34,403 nt of DNA from Flavobacterium sp. (GCA_030153045.1 JASLID010000070.1:1-34403), one strand, 5' to 3'; shown: positions 15,412 to 24,387, counted from the stretch's first letter. A program made the numbers and translations. The notes: generated by a model from the sequence alone, not told the origin.

Positions 15412-16426
15412 AAATGCATTAATTCGCTATAAAACCATCGATAAATGTTTGCAGAACAACTATCGTCAATGGACATTAGACGATTTAATGGACGCCTGTT
15501 CCAATGCGTTATACGAATACGAAGGAAAAGAAAATCCAGTAAGTAGAAGGACGGTGCAGCTTGATATTCAACTGATGCGTAGTGAGAAATTAGGGTACAA
15601 TGCGCCAATTGTCGTTTATGATAAGAAGTTTTACAAATACGATGAAGAAGATTTCACGATTACGGATATTCCATTAACGGAAACCGATATTAATGTATTA
15701 ACAGAAACCGTTTCGATGCTGAAGCAATTTAAGGATTTTTCGCTTTTTAGTGATGTTTCAGATATTCTTCAGCGATTAGAAGATAAGATTTATTCGGAGA
15801 AATCGCATACGCAACCTGTCATCCATTTAGATAAAAATGACAACCTGAAAGGATTACATTTTTTAGATGAAATCTACCAGGCAATAGTTAAAAAAGTAGT
15901 TCTGGTAATCACTTATAAATCATTCACATCCAGAGAAGAAAATAAATTTAATTTTCACCCATTCATATTAAAAGAGTTTAATAACAGATGGTTTTTAATT
16001 GGTAAGAAAAAAGGAAGTCAACCCATAACAAACTTAGCTTTAGACAGAATAGTGGCTATTGATTTCGATTTTAACATTGAGTATTTAGATGAGAAATTTA
16101 ATGCTGAAGTATTTTACAAGAATGTTGTTGGAGTAACCGTTAATACAGGATTAAAACCTAGGCGAATTGAGCTTTGGGTAGACAAATTGAACGCACCTTA
16201 CGTACTTACAAAGCCAATACACAATTCACAACGACTTATCACTCAAAATGAAGACGGTAGTATCATCATTCATTTATTTTTGATTGAAAATTATGAATTT
16301 CAACGACTATTATTAGGCTTCGGAAATGGATTACAAGTATTGCGTCCTGCTAACTTACGCGAACGCATGAGAAAAATATTGCAAAACGCATTGGTACAAT
16401 ATGACGATGCTTCAAATAGTATGTAA
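15398..16426 (+). CDS. WYL-domain transcriptional regulator
   Basis: The 342-aa protein has an N-terminal winged-helix-like part (residues 1-80, with NPVSRRTVQLDIQLMRSE as probable recognition helix), a WYL domain (about 150-225, with VLVITYKSF and FHPFILKEFNNRWFLIGKKKG) and a C-terminal extension (about 255-335). WYL domains sense nucleic acid or nucleotide ligands in several bacterial regulators and often control defence or repair loci. It is the last gene of the operon under operator B and is the natural candidate to bind operators A and B. The gene overlaps the transporter gene by 14 bases. Confidence 0.88.
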   Translation: MAQNKNALIRYKTIDKCLQNNYRQWTLDDLMDACSNALYEYEGKENPVSRRTVQLDIQLMRSEKLGYNAPIVVYDKKFYKYDEEDFTITDIPLTETDINVLTETVSMLKQFKDFSLFSDVSDILQRLEDKIYSEKSHTQPVIHLDKNDNLKGLHFLDEIYQAIVKKVVLVITYKSFTSREENKFNFHPFILKEFNNRWFLIGKKKGSQPITNLALDRIVAIDFDFNIEYLDEKFNAEVFYKNVVGVTVNTGLKPRRIELWVDKLNAPYVLTKPIHNSQRLITQNEDGSIIIHLFLIENYEFQRLLLGFGNGLQVLRPANLRERMRKILQNALVQYDDASNSM

Positions 16427-16437
16427 TTTAAAATTCC

Positions 16438-16479
16438 AAAGCCATATCAAAGCCGTATCAAAGCCGTATCAAAGCCGAG
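16438..16479. repeat. 11-bp tandem repeat (about 3.8 units)
   Basis: AAAGCCATATC, AAAGCCGTATC, AAAGCCGTATC and a partial AAAGCCGAG follow one another directly after the WYL stop codon. It may be replication slippage or a cluster of binding sites. Non-coding. Confidence 0.85.
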
Positions 16480-16931
16480 TAAGACCAATGTAATAATATT
16501 ACAATTCCTAGTTTTTTACAAATAACAACTTTTATAATCACCACATTCTCCATTTACCTATTTATCATCTGACACTTCAGATCATCATAAAATAAGCCAT
16601 GTAAATTAATAGCAACGATACACTCATGGTTGCTGTATTATCAAAGTTTAATTCGTTTATTTTTAGTTTTAAAGTTTGATTAACATTCAATTAATAGATT
16701 CATTCTTCTTGCTTCCTCCCATCTTTAAAATCTTGTAGATAAAAGATTTAACAAATAATATGGGAAAACCTTTCCCAATTGTAAAAACATGCTTATAAAT
16801 TAGCTATGTAAGAAAATTATTACTTTTTAAATATTTCTTACTTATACTTAAAAAAGAAAATTGGATACTAATAGGGTAAAACAATTGAAGAGACACAAAA
16901 ACAAATAAATAATTTAAATCAACTACTAAAC
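16480..16931. other. gene-free interval, leader of the lectin-domain gene
   Basis: No credible coding frame and no strong TAnnTTTG box was found. The stretch is very AT-rich. TAAGAAA near 16808 and TTTCTTA near 16845 form a 7-bp inverted repeat that could be an operator or a leader hairpin for the gene starting at 16932. Confidence 0.5.
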
Positions 16932-19022
16932 ATGAAAACAATTGAAAACAACGTAACTGTAGAAAAGACTAAAGATGTGGAACAATCTACTTTCCAGTTT
17001 CGAACACCGGCAGGTATTCAGGACTTTACAGACAATCCGATCAAACAAGAAGCAATGAATGATTCTTGGAGTAATAATCTGGATGGATTTACACAACAAG
17101 GAATGTTAAACAATCCTTGGAACTCAACAAATACTCCGGAAACTTCAAACTATTACAACCCTATTGACAACAATCCGGCAAGTCAAACAGCGAGTATAAA
17201 ATGGGGAGCGTTTCCAGGAAGACTTGGGTATAATTTTCCTAATGCAACCCAAGCACAGTTGGATCAAATGGCCGATGTTGGAAACATGTCAGGACAAATT
17301 ACGAATTCTCCTTGTAGCACAAATGGTCAGCAAGTAGCTTATTTTCCGTATGGGCCACGTGGTTGGCAGGATGAATATTGCGAATGGGCTGTAACCCGAA
17401 ATGCAAAAAATCAAATTACGAGAATTGATTTTACTTGTGAAAACCCAGAATATTGGAACACTTTATGGCAAATTGATCCAAATAAAGTATTGGAATTATA
17501 CCAAACTATTTTGAATAAGCCACAAATTACATTAGCCGATTTAAGCTTACCTAATGTAGTGAATCCCATAACCAATAAGCCTGCATATAATCCATTAAAC
17601 AAATGGAATTCAGGAACCGTTTCTGATGATACAAAAGGCGGTGCAATACATCTTACCAGCACACCAAACACATTGCAAACAGAAATTGGACTAGCCACTA
17701 CATCAACAGTACAGCGTTTTAACCCGCCTACAGAACCATATGGCACTAATACGATGTGGCCTTCTTCACAATACAACGATTTAATTTGTGTGGGTGTTTT
17801 TGGGCAGCGTTTTCGTAACAGTGATCCTAATATTGGAGGAAATGTAAATAATTTTGTTACTGGTGCCAATATGGTAACATTGGCAAACCCTCCAGGTTTA
17901 TACATTCAAATGCCTGATTTTTCAAATTATCAAACACCAGATGGTACAGACGCTTCGTCATTTTGGACTATCGTAAGAGGATCTCAAACATTAAATGATG
18001 AAAATGGTAATCCGTTACCGGGTAATTTTATCCTACATGCTGTTTTTGAAGTTCCTGAAAATTTAGGTTATACCGTTAGTGATATTACTATATCAAAACA
18101 AAACATAGATTGGGCTTCACAAATTGCGTCTACTTTTAAAATGCAAATTGTTGCAGCTGCATATGCCGGTACAAAACCACAAGGATATGGACCAGTTGGA
18201 AGTACTACACCTGAAGATACTTTTGCACAGCCTTTACAGATATTTTATCAGGATTATTTTGATCAAATGTACAATACATCAGTACCTAATCCGGTAAACA
18301 ATCCAATCTCATTATTAAGCAACAGTACATATGTTCCTTTAAATATCAATGTTGGTACTTCATCGGCGCAAATGGTGGTAGTTGTTGGAACATCTACGGC
18401 AAAGGAAAATGATCCTTCAACCTATCCTAATGTGACTTTTAATGATCCAAACATCAAAGCTGTAGTTACTGCTGTAAAAGAAAATGTTTATTATGCCGTA
18501 CCAGGAAATAGCCAACCAAGTACAAATACCGCTTTGTACATAACAGTAACAGTGGGTTCAAATGCTACGGTTGGACAAAAAAGTGTATACATTACAAATG
18601 TTGGCCAAAGTCTTAGCGTTGCTATGCCTGCTTTATTTTTAGTGACTCCTGTGACTGTTCAGGCTGATATTGCTTGGCAGAATACTGGTGTGGTTATTTC
18701 TGCAAGTAACACAGTAAGCATCAATTATGCGTCTGGTTTATGGACAGCTAACCCACAAGATAATGGTGGACAGTTGTATAATGCTTACGGTAACCCGACA
18801 TTTATTAGTGCAAAATCAGGATATACTATGCCTGGACAAAATGAAGGAGCGCTAATAGGAAAAGTGGGCAATACCATTTTCTTGATAGGAATGGGAATAA
18901 CTTTACCACAAAATCTTTCAGGTGAAATTCAATTGTGCATTAATGATGATTTAAATGGCGAATATGGTGCCGGATTAACAGATAATTTAGGATCAATAGT
19001 AGTCACTATTGATGTTAAATAA
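16932..19022 (+). CDS. large protein with C-terminal LecA (PA-IL)-like lectin domain
   Basis: The 696-aa protein has no signal peptide. The C-terminal 123 residues (574-696) follow the PA-IL/LecA galactose-lectin pattern: ADIAWQNTGVVISASNTVSI, a GxxGALIGKVGN segment, and GEIQLCINDD followed by the closing strand GSIVVTIDVK; LecA has GAITLIYND in that place. The N-terminal 400 residues (YCEWAVTRNAKNQITRIDFTC, NPLNKWN, FRNSDPNIGGNVN, PPGLYIQMPDF) look like a conserved bacterial family of unknown function; the middle (about 430-570) is strand-rich. Calcium and sugar binding are plausible but untested. A strong hairpin follows, then a haem-protein gene. Confidence 0.65.
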   Translation: MKTIENNVTVEKTKDVEQSTFQFRTPAGIQDFTDNPIKQEAMNDSWSNNLDGFTQQGMLNNPWNSTNTPETSNYYNPIDNNPASQTASIKWGAFPGRLGYNFPNATQAQLDQMADVGNMSGQITNSPCSTNGQQVAYFPYGPRGWQDEYCEWAVTRNAKNQITRIDFTCENPEYWNTLWQIDPNKVLELYQTILNKPQITLADLSLPNVVNPITNKPAYNPLNKWNSGTVSDDTKGGAIHLTSTPNTLQTEIGLATTSTVQRFNPPTEPYGTNTMWPSSQYNDLICVGVFGQRFRNSDPNIGGNVNNFVTGANMVTLANPPGLYIQMPDFSNYQTPDGTDASSFWTIVRGSQTLNDENGNPLPGNFILHAVFEVPENLGYTVSDITISKQNIDWASQIASTFKMQIVAAAYAGTKPQGYGPVGSTTPEDTFAQPLQIFYQDYFDQMYNTSVPNPVNNPISLLSNSTYVPLNINVGTSSAQMVVVVGTSTAKENDPSTYPNVTFNDPNIKAVVTAVKENVYYAVPGNSQPSTNTALYITVTVGSNATVGQKSVYITNVGQSLSVAMPALFLVTPVTVQADIAWQNTGVVISASNTVSINYASGLWTANPQDNGGQLYNAYGNPTFISAKSGYTMPGQNEGALIGKVGNTIFLIGMGITLPQNLSGEIQLCINDDLNGEYGAGLTDNLGSIVVTIDVK

Positions 19023-19057
19023 TTGTTTTCTTGAATAATTAAAACCTATATCAAAAA

Positions 19058-19091
19058 CCTAAATCGTATTTTATCTAAAATATGATTTAGG
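19058..19091. terminator. 16-bp hairpin between lectin-domain and haem-protein genes
   Basis: CCTAAATCGTATTTTA (19058-19073) pairs with TAAAATATGATTTAGG (19076-19091), with one G-U pair and a tiny loop. It lies 36 bases after the stop of the 696-aa gene and probably terminates or attenuates its transcript. Confidence 0.7.
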
Positions 19092-19141
19092 TTATTTGGT
19101 TATTAAAAATCCTAACAATAATCTATTAATTTCATTATATC

Positions 19142-20629
19142 ATGAGTCATAAATACAAATTTATGGGGTTTTCTATACTTATTTTGTTTTCTTGGATTTG
19201 CATAACAAGTATGCAGTTAAACAATAACGAGTATAAAAAAATCTCTAATACTGATAATACATGTGATTGCTATTCAACATCATCACTATTTAACGTTTTG
19301 ATTAATTTTAACAATCAAGTTCCAGGAGATTTACCTTCTTTTAGCAATCAATCTCAAGCAGATTGTTTTGCCTGGCAGGAATTTATTTCTTTAAATTGGC
19401 CAACTGACGGCAGTAACAATTTTGGTCAGCCTAATGATTACACTCCTGTTACTTGGGAAACGTATATGCCTAAAGAAGTTTTATTTCAGCCCAATGGAGT
19501 AAAACCACCAGCATGGGGAACTCTTGTTTCACCTGCCTATGCTTCTAAATTTAAAAGCCAAAAACTTCTGATGAATACTACCAAAACGAAGCTTTTGACT
19601 TTTTCAGCAAAATTTGCTGATACCGATACAATCAAAGGTCTTGATCCTCATCAGGCAGCTCCTTCAAACGGACCTAATTGGCTAGGTGCTCAAAACGGCA
19701 CCAATGTATGGTATGAAATCATGCTCAACAAAGACTACTATGATTTCGTTGTCAATAATGGTTATTACAATGCAATTGCCCAACATAATGCCGCTCAAAA
19801 AGGAATTCCGTTAAATTTTCCTCAAGGTGTTTATAACGGAGCTGTAGGTGCTATTGAGTTAAAGGCGGCTTGGATGGAAGTCGATAACATTCAATCAGCA
19901 AAATGGCAACGCTACAAGCTATCAAAAGCAGTTGTCTTTGATGCCTTTACAGGACAATTACGGAATACAACTGTGGCACTTGTTGGTTTGCATATCTTAC
20001 ATAAAACAACAAATCAGCCCACCTGGGTTTGGGCCACTTTTGAACAGGTAGACAATGTTCCTAATACTGCAAGCGAAACACCTCCTCCTTATGGCTATAA
20101 TTTTTACAATAAAAATTGTGCTCCTAAACAAGTAAGTCTCAAAGGTGGCGGGACTGCAACTGTAAACTGTACTGCAAATACATCACCACCATATGATTTG
20201 ACAAAAGCAGAACCGGTTCCTATACAAATCACACGAGTAAATAGTATTGATACTGAAGATGCTGCTCCTATCAATGCAAAAATGCAAAGTAGTATTCGTA
20301 GTTTTTACCCTAATTCAGTTTACCAGTATTATCAATTGGTAGATGTTATCTGGTCTCAACAGCCACTATCTGACCCTACTACTCCGGTTCAGGCACCGCG
20401 CAAGTTAAATAGTTCGTCTATGACAAGTGGCAAAGCTATTGTTGCGAATACAACTTTGGAAAGTTATGTCCAAAACACGAATACTTGCTTCAATTGTCAT
20501 GTGTACAGTACAATTGCCCCTTATGATAAGGACACAATTAACAACAACATTTTCGGTGACTTTAGTTTTGCCATTTCAGCAGCTAAATATCCCACATCCA
20601 CTTTGAAAAAGAAGAGATTAAAACAATAA
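19142..20629 (+). CDS. c-type haem protein, probably exported
   Basis: The 495-aa protein has an N-terminal hydrophobic segment (GFSILILFSWICIT, residues 9-22) that fits a signal anchor or an atypical signal peptide. Near the C-terminus CFNCH (449-453) is a CxxCH haem c-binding motif, inside TLESYVQNTNTCFNCHVYSTIA. Upstream lie CFAWQEFISLNWP and WYEIMLNKDYYDFVV, typical of a family of bacterial monohaem proteins without assigned function. Haem attachment requires export. The gene follows the lectin-domain gene, and the two may act together. The substrate is unknown. Confidence 0.7.
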   Translation: MSHKYKFMGFSILILFSWICITSMQLNNNEYKKISNTDNTCDCYSTSSLFNVLINFNNQVPGDLPSFSNQSQADCFAWQEFISLNWPTDGSNNFGQPNDYTPVTWETYMPKEVLFQPNGVKPPAWGTLVSPAYASKFKSQKLLMNTTKTKLLTFSAKFADTDTIKGLDPHQAAPSNGPNWLGAQNGTNVWYEIMLNKDYYDFVVNNGYYNAIAQHNAAQKGIPLNFPQGVYNGAVGAIELKAAWMEVDNIQSAKWQRYKLSKAVVFDAFTGQLRNTTVALVGLHILHKTTNQPTWVWATFEQVDNVPNTASETPPPYGYNFYNKNCAPKQVSLKGGGTATVNCTANTSPPYDLTKAEPVPIQITRVNSIDTEDAAPINAKMQSSIRSFYPNSVYQYYQLVDVIWSQQPLSDPTTPVQAPRKLNSSSMTSGKAIVANTTLESYVQNTNTCFNCHVYSTIAPYDKDTINNNIFGDFSFAISAAKYPTSTLKKKRLKQ

Positions 20630-20642
20630 ATAATTGTGCATA

Positions 20643-20680
20643 AAAAAAACTGACAGGTTGCAACGCCTGTCAGTTTTTTT
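20643..20680. terminator. bidirectional terminator
   Basis: A 15-bp perfect stem, AAAAAAACTGACAGG with CCTGTCAGTTTTTTT, with an 8-nt loop and T-runs on both strands, sits between the convergent haem-protein gene (stop 20629) and the E1 dehydrogenase gene (stop 20701). Confidence 0.9.
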
Positions 20681-20700
20681 AAATAAGATAAAACTAACTC

Positions 20701-22677
20701 TTAATATTTCAATAACTCCAATAATTCTTCTTCAAATCTTACTTTAGGTAAATACTGATCTTCCAATGATTTCATAAACGGAATAGCCGATTCTAAACTT
20801 CCCACTCTACGTACTGGAGCATCTAAGTGTTCGAAACAGTTTTCCATAATCATCGCTGAAATATCACTAGCAATACCTCCAAACAAAGTGTCTTCCTGAA
20901 GAATAATAACTTTATTTGTTTTCTTTACAGAAGCATAAATAGCATCCCAATCTAAAGGTTGTAAGCTTCTTAAATCTAATAAATCTGCCGAAATTTCAGG
21001 GTTTTTCCCTAAAGTCTCTAAAGCCCAATGCACTCCTGCTCCGAAAGAAATAATAGTTACATCTTTACCTTCTTTCAGTAAAGCTGCTTTTCCTAACGGA
21101 ATGGTGTAATAATCTTTAGGAACATCTTGGTACACACTACGGTATAGTTGTTTGTGCTCGAAGAACATCACCGGATTCGGATCGTTAATCGATGTATTCA
21201 ATAATCCTTTTGCATCGTATGGAAATGCTGGATAAACCACTTTTAATCCTGGAGTTTTGGTAAACCAAGCTTCGTTTGTTTGCGAATGGAATGGTCCTGC
21301 TTGAGTACCACCTCCGCAAGGCATACGCACTACTACATCAGAGTTTTCCTGCCAACGGTAGTGTTGTTTGGCCAATAAGTTTACAATTGGGTTAAATCCA
21401 GTCGACACGAAGTCGGCAAACTGCATTTCAACCACTGCTTTATGTCCATTAATAGACAAACCGTTAGCCGCCGAAACAATTGCACTTTCACAAATTGGGG
21501 TATTACGCACGCGCTCTTTACCAAATTGTTCTACAAAACCATCGGTGATTTTAAACGCCCCTCCGTATTCTGCAATATCTTGACCCATAATAACTAAGTT
21601 GTCATGGCGTTCCATAGACTGACGCAATCCATTAGAAATGGCATCTATCACACGGATGTTTTCTACTTCCTCAGAATGGTTAAATACTTCATGTTCCCAC
21701 GGACGGTAAACATCATTCAATTCTTCCTCTAAACTGGCTACAATTTCAGGTTCTTGCTGAACTTTTGCCCAATCTGTATCTATTTCTTTTTTGATTGCTA
21801 CTCTGAATGCTTCATCTTCTTCTTCAGATAAAACCGCTGTGGCTTTCAGATAACTTCTGAAATTTTCTACAGGATCTTTCTCAGCCCACATGTCCATTAA
21901 TTCTTGAGGAACATATTTGGTTCCACTCGCCTCTTCGTGCCCGCGCATACGGAATGTTTTAAATTCCAATAATACTGGACGAGGATTTTCTTGCATAGAA
22001 GCTTTCAATTCTGAAATCAAATTGAATACTTCCAAAATATTATTACCATCTACAATATGGCTTTCCATACCAAAACCTACGCCTTTATCAGCTAAGTTTT
22101 CACAACGGTATTGCTCGTTTGTTGGCGTAGATAATCCATAACCATTATTTTCTATCACGAATAAAACAGGTAAATCCCATACTGCAGCAATATTTAATGC
22201 TTCATGAAAATCTCCTTCAGAGGTAGCACCTTCTCCAGTAAATACTGCAGTTACTTTACCGTTTTTCTTTAATTTGTTTGCCAAAGCGATTCCGTCAGCC
22301 ACACCCAATTGCGGACCAAGATGAGAAATCATTCCAATAATCTTATACTCTTGCGTACCAAAGTGAAACGAACGGTCACGTCCTTTTGTAAATCCATTTG
22401 CTTTTCCTTGCCATTGTGAGAACAAACGGTGCAACGGGATGTCACGAGTCGTAAAAACCCCTAAGTTTCTATGCATTGGCAAGATGTATTCGTCTTTATC
22501 CAATACCGAAGTAATACCTACAGAAATAGCCTCCTGCCCGATTCCTGAGAACCATTTAGATACTTTCCCCTGGCGGATAAGGATTAACATTTTCTCTTCA
22601 ATTAATCTGGGCTTGATTAATTTTTTATATAAATCTAGAAGTTGTTCGTTGGTTAGATTTTTTCTATCAAAATTCAT
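20701..22677 (-). CDS. 2-oxoacid dehydrogenase E1, alpha and beta subunits fused
   Basis: The 658-aa protein carries an E1-alpha half (1-330: FTGEGATSEGDFHEALN, IENNGYGLSTPT, the TPP-binding region) followed by an E1-beta half (340-658: GQDIAEYGGAF, VNLLAKQHYRW, GPFHSQTNEAWF, LKVVYPAFPYDAKGLL). It is a thiamine-diphosphate E1 of the branched-chain 2-oxoacid type (oxoisovalerate dehydrogenase), decarboxylating the 2-oxo acid and passing the acyl group to E2 lipoate. The natural fusion of both subunits is common in Bacteroidota. E2 and E3 are not in the window. Pyruvate as the substrate cannot be excluded. Confidence 0.9.
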   Translation of the reverse strand: MNFDRKNLTNEQLLDLYKKLIKPRLIEEKMLILIRQGKVSKWFSGIGQEAISVGITSVLDKDEYILPMHRNLGVFTTRDIPLHRLFSQWQGKANGFTKGRDRSFHFGTQEYKIIGMISHLGPQLGVADGIALANKLKKNGKVTAVFTGEGATSEGDFHEALNIAAVWDLPVLFVIENNGYGLSTPTNEQYRCENLADKGVGFGMESHIVDGNNILEVFNLISELKASMQENPRPVLLEFKTFRMRGHEEASGTKYVPQELMDMWAEKDPVENFRSYLKATAVLSEEEDEAFRVAIKKEIDTDWAKVQQEPEIVASLEEELNDVYRPWEHEVFNHSEEVENIRVIDAISNGLRQSMERHDNLVIMGQDIAEYGGAFKITDGFVEQFGKERVRNTPICESAIVSAANGLSINGHKAVVEMQFADFVSTGFNPIVNLLAKQHYRWQENSDVVVRMPCGGGTQAGPFHSQTNEAWFTKTPGLKVVYPAFPYDAKGLLNTSINDPNPVMFFEHKQLYRSVYQDVPKDYYTIPLGKAALLKEGKDVTIISFGAGVHWALETLGKNPEISADLLDLRSLQPLDWDAIYASVKKTNKVIILQEDTLFGGIASDISAMIMENCFEHLDAPVRRVGSLESAIPFMKSLEDQYLPKVRFEEELLELLKY

Positions 22678-22703
22678 TTGGCTTTGCTTTTTTAAATCGA
22701 CCT

Positions 22704-22711
22704 CAAAAGTA
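22704..22711 (-). promoter_or_regulatory. -7 box of the E1 dehydrogenase gene
   Basis: TACTTTTG on the minus strand matches TAnnTTTG and lies 26 bases before the ATG at 22677. No clear -33 element was found. Confidence 0.5.
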
Positions 22712-22795
22712 TAAAAAAATAACAGGATTGCCTTATTTTGTTATATTTTTTTATATTGTTGATAACTTTTAAAATTGCGATAAAAAATTTATATT

Positions 22796-22803
22796 TATAT
22801 TTG
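22796..22803 (+). promoter_or_regulatory. -7 box of the oxygenase gene
   Basis: TATATTTG matches TAnnTTTG; TTG at 22775-22777 is 18 bases upstream. It gives a leader of about 48 nt before the ATG at 22858. Confidence 0.6.
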
Positions 22804-22857
22804 TGTTATAAAGGGTTTCGGCCTTAAGTAAGTTATTAACATATTTTTTTTAAAAAA

Positions 22858-23811
22858 ATGCAAAACATTCCAAGTGTTGACTTACGTGATTTCCTATCGG
22901 GTGACCCGGTACGTAAACAAAAATTTGTAAATGAAATCGGAAAAGCATACGAAGAAATTGGCTTCGTAGCATTAAAAGGTCATTTTTTAGATGACAAATT
23001 GGTTCAAGATTTATATTCAGAAGTACGTAGCTTCTTTTCGCTTCCGCTAGAAGTGAAAGAGAAATACGAAATTCCTGGTATTGGTGGACAAAGAGGTTAT
23101 ATTTCTTTCGGTAAAGAACACGCTAAAGGTCGTTCAGCCGGAGATTTAAAAGAGTTTTGGCATTTTGGTCAGTATGTAGATGCAGATTCAAAATATGCCG
23201 CAGAATATCCTGCAAATGTTGAAGTTACTGAATTACCACATTTTAATGAAGTAGGTAAAGAAGCGTATCAAATGCTTGAAAAAACAGGTGTTTATGTGTT
23301 AAGAGCTTTGGCCATTTATATTGGTTTAGATGAATTTTATTTTGACAAATATGCCAATCATGGGAATAGTATTTTAAGACCTATTCACTACCCACCTATC
23401 ACTAGCGAACCTGCTGATGGGGCTGTTCGTGCAGCTGCACACGGAGATATTAATTTGATTACCTTATTAATGGGTGCTCAAGGAAAAGGATTACAAGTTC
23501 AAAATCATGACGGACAATGGATTGATGCTATTGCTGAACCAGATGAATTGGTAATTAATGTGGGAGATATGTTGTCTCGTCACACGAATAATAAACTAAA
23601 ATCAACAATCCATCAAGTGGTTAATCCACCAAGAGAATTGTGGGGAACTTCACGTTTTTCTATTCCATTCTTTATGCATCCGGTAAGTGATATGTCATTA
23701 AACTGTTTGCCTGAGTGTATTGATGAAGATCATCCAAAATTATACGAAGATATCACTGCTGGTGATTTCTTATACGAACGTTTAGTAGATTTAGGATTAA
23801 TTAAAAAATAA
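22858..23811 (+). CDS. isopenicillin N synthase-family 2-oxoglutarate/Fe(II)-type oxygenase
   Basis: The 317-aa protein has the DIOX_N region (IPSVDLRDFL, EEIGFVALKGH) and the 2OG-Fe(II) core: His195 and Asp197 (HGDINLITLL), His252 (STIHQVVNPP) and Arg266-x-Ser268 (RFSIPFF) as the 2OG carboxylate clamp. It couples oxidation of an unknown substrate to decarboxylation of 2-oxoglutarate, or in IPNS-like fashion without it. Members are common in Bacteroidota, and penicillin synthesis is not implied. It is divergent from the E1 gene; both promoters share the 180-base gap. Confidence 0.88.
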   Translation: MQNIPSVDLRDFLSGDPVRKQKFVNEIGKAYEEIGFVALKGHFLDDKLVQDLYSEVRSFFSLPLEVKEKYEIPGIGGQRGYISFGKEHAKGRSAGDLKEFWHFGQYVDADSKYAAEYPANVEVTELPHFNEVGKEAYQMLEKTGVYVLRALAIYIGLDEFYFDKYANHGNSILRPIHYPPITSEPADGAVRAAAHGDINLITLLMGAQGKGLQVQNHDGQWIDAIAEPDELVINVGDMLSRHTNNKLKSTIHQVVNPPRELWGTSRFSIPFFMHPVSDMSLNCLPECIDEDHPKLYEDITAGDFLYERLVDLGLIKK

Positions 23812-23874
23812 TCTCTAATTTTATACTTTTATAAAAGGCATTGAGTTTTACTTGATGTCTTTTTTGATTTTTTT

Positions 23875-23915
23875 GAACGCGGATTTTTGCAGATGACACA
23901 GATTTACGCGGATTT
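23875..23915 (+). repeat. left inverted repeat around the GxxExxY gene
   Basis: It begins GAACGCGGATTT, with GATGACACAGATTT further in. Its inverted counterpart at 24335-24375 matches over about 40 bases with a minority of mismatches. The pair encloses the GxxExxY gene. Confidence 0.7.
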
Positions 23916-23944
23916 ATTTTAAGCCAGACAAACTAATAATTTTT

Positions 23945-24334
23945 ATGGAAATGAATGAATTACTCCACCAGGATTTGACCGGAGCAATATTAAAGTTATT
24001 TTATGAAGTTTATAATGAATTAGGTTATGGATTTCTCGAGAAAGTTTATCAAAATGCAATGTTTCATGAACTTAGAGCAAATGGTTATGAAGTTGAAGCA
24101 CAAAAGAGAATTTCAGTTTATTATAAGGAAATAATTGTAGGAGAATATCTTGCAGATATCATTGTGAATAAAAGTGTTATCCTCGAATTAAAAGCAACAG
24201 AAAGTCTTGCTAAAGAACATCATTTTCAATTAATAAATTATCTAAAAGGAACAGATTGTGAAGTAGGCTTGCTTTTAAATTTTGGAAAGAAACCAGAATT
24301 CATCAGAAAAGTTTATGAAAACTATCGAAAATAA
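23945..24334 (+). CDS. GxxExxY family protein
   Basis: The 129-aa protein holds the name-giving motif GFLEKVYQNAM (about residues 28-38). It is followed by a nuclease-like strand pattern, VGEYLADIIVNKSVILELKA, where Asp/Glu/Lys suggest a PD-(D/E)xK-type fold, and LINYLKGTDCEVGLLLNFG. Family function is unknown. Genes of this type are scattered in many Bacteroidota genomes. Here the gene lies inside a 40-bp inverted repeat, which suggests a small mobile or formerly mobile unit. Confidence 0.9.
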   Translation: MEMNELLHQDLTGAILKLFYEVYNELGYGFLEKVYQNAMFHELRANGYEVEAQKRISVYYKEIIVGEYLADIIVNKSVILELKATESLAKEHHFQLINYLKGTDCEVGLLLNFGKKPEFIRKVYENYRK

Positions 24335-24375
24335 AAAATCTGCGATTATCCGTGTCATCAGTATAATCCGCGTTC
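24335..24375 (-). repeat. right inverted repeat around the GxxExxY gene
   Basis: Read on the minus strand it begins GAACGCGGATTA, with GATGACACGGATAAT and GCAGATTT further in, matching the left copy at 23875-23915. It starts directly after the gene's stop codon and ends 12 bases before the next ATG. Confidence 0.7.
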
Positions 24376-24387
24376 AAATTAATAAAA

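Noticed and set aside
16427..16931. CRISPR array or small gene in the 505-base gap
   Set aside because: The only repeats are 11 bp without spacers, and no frame of useful length with a start was seen.
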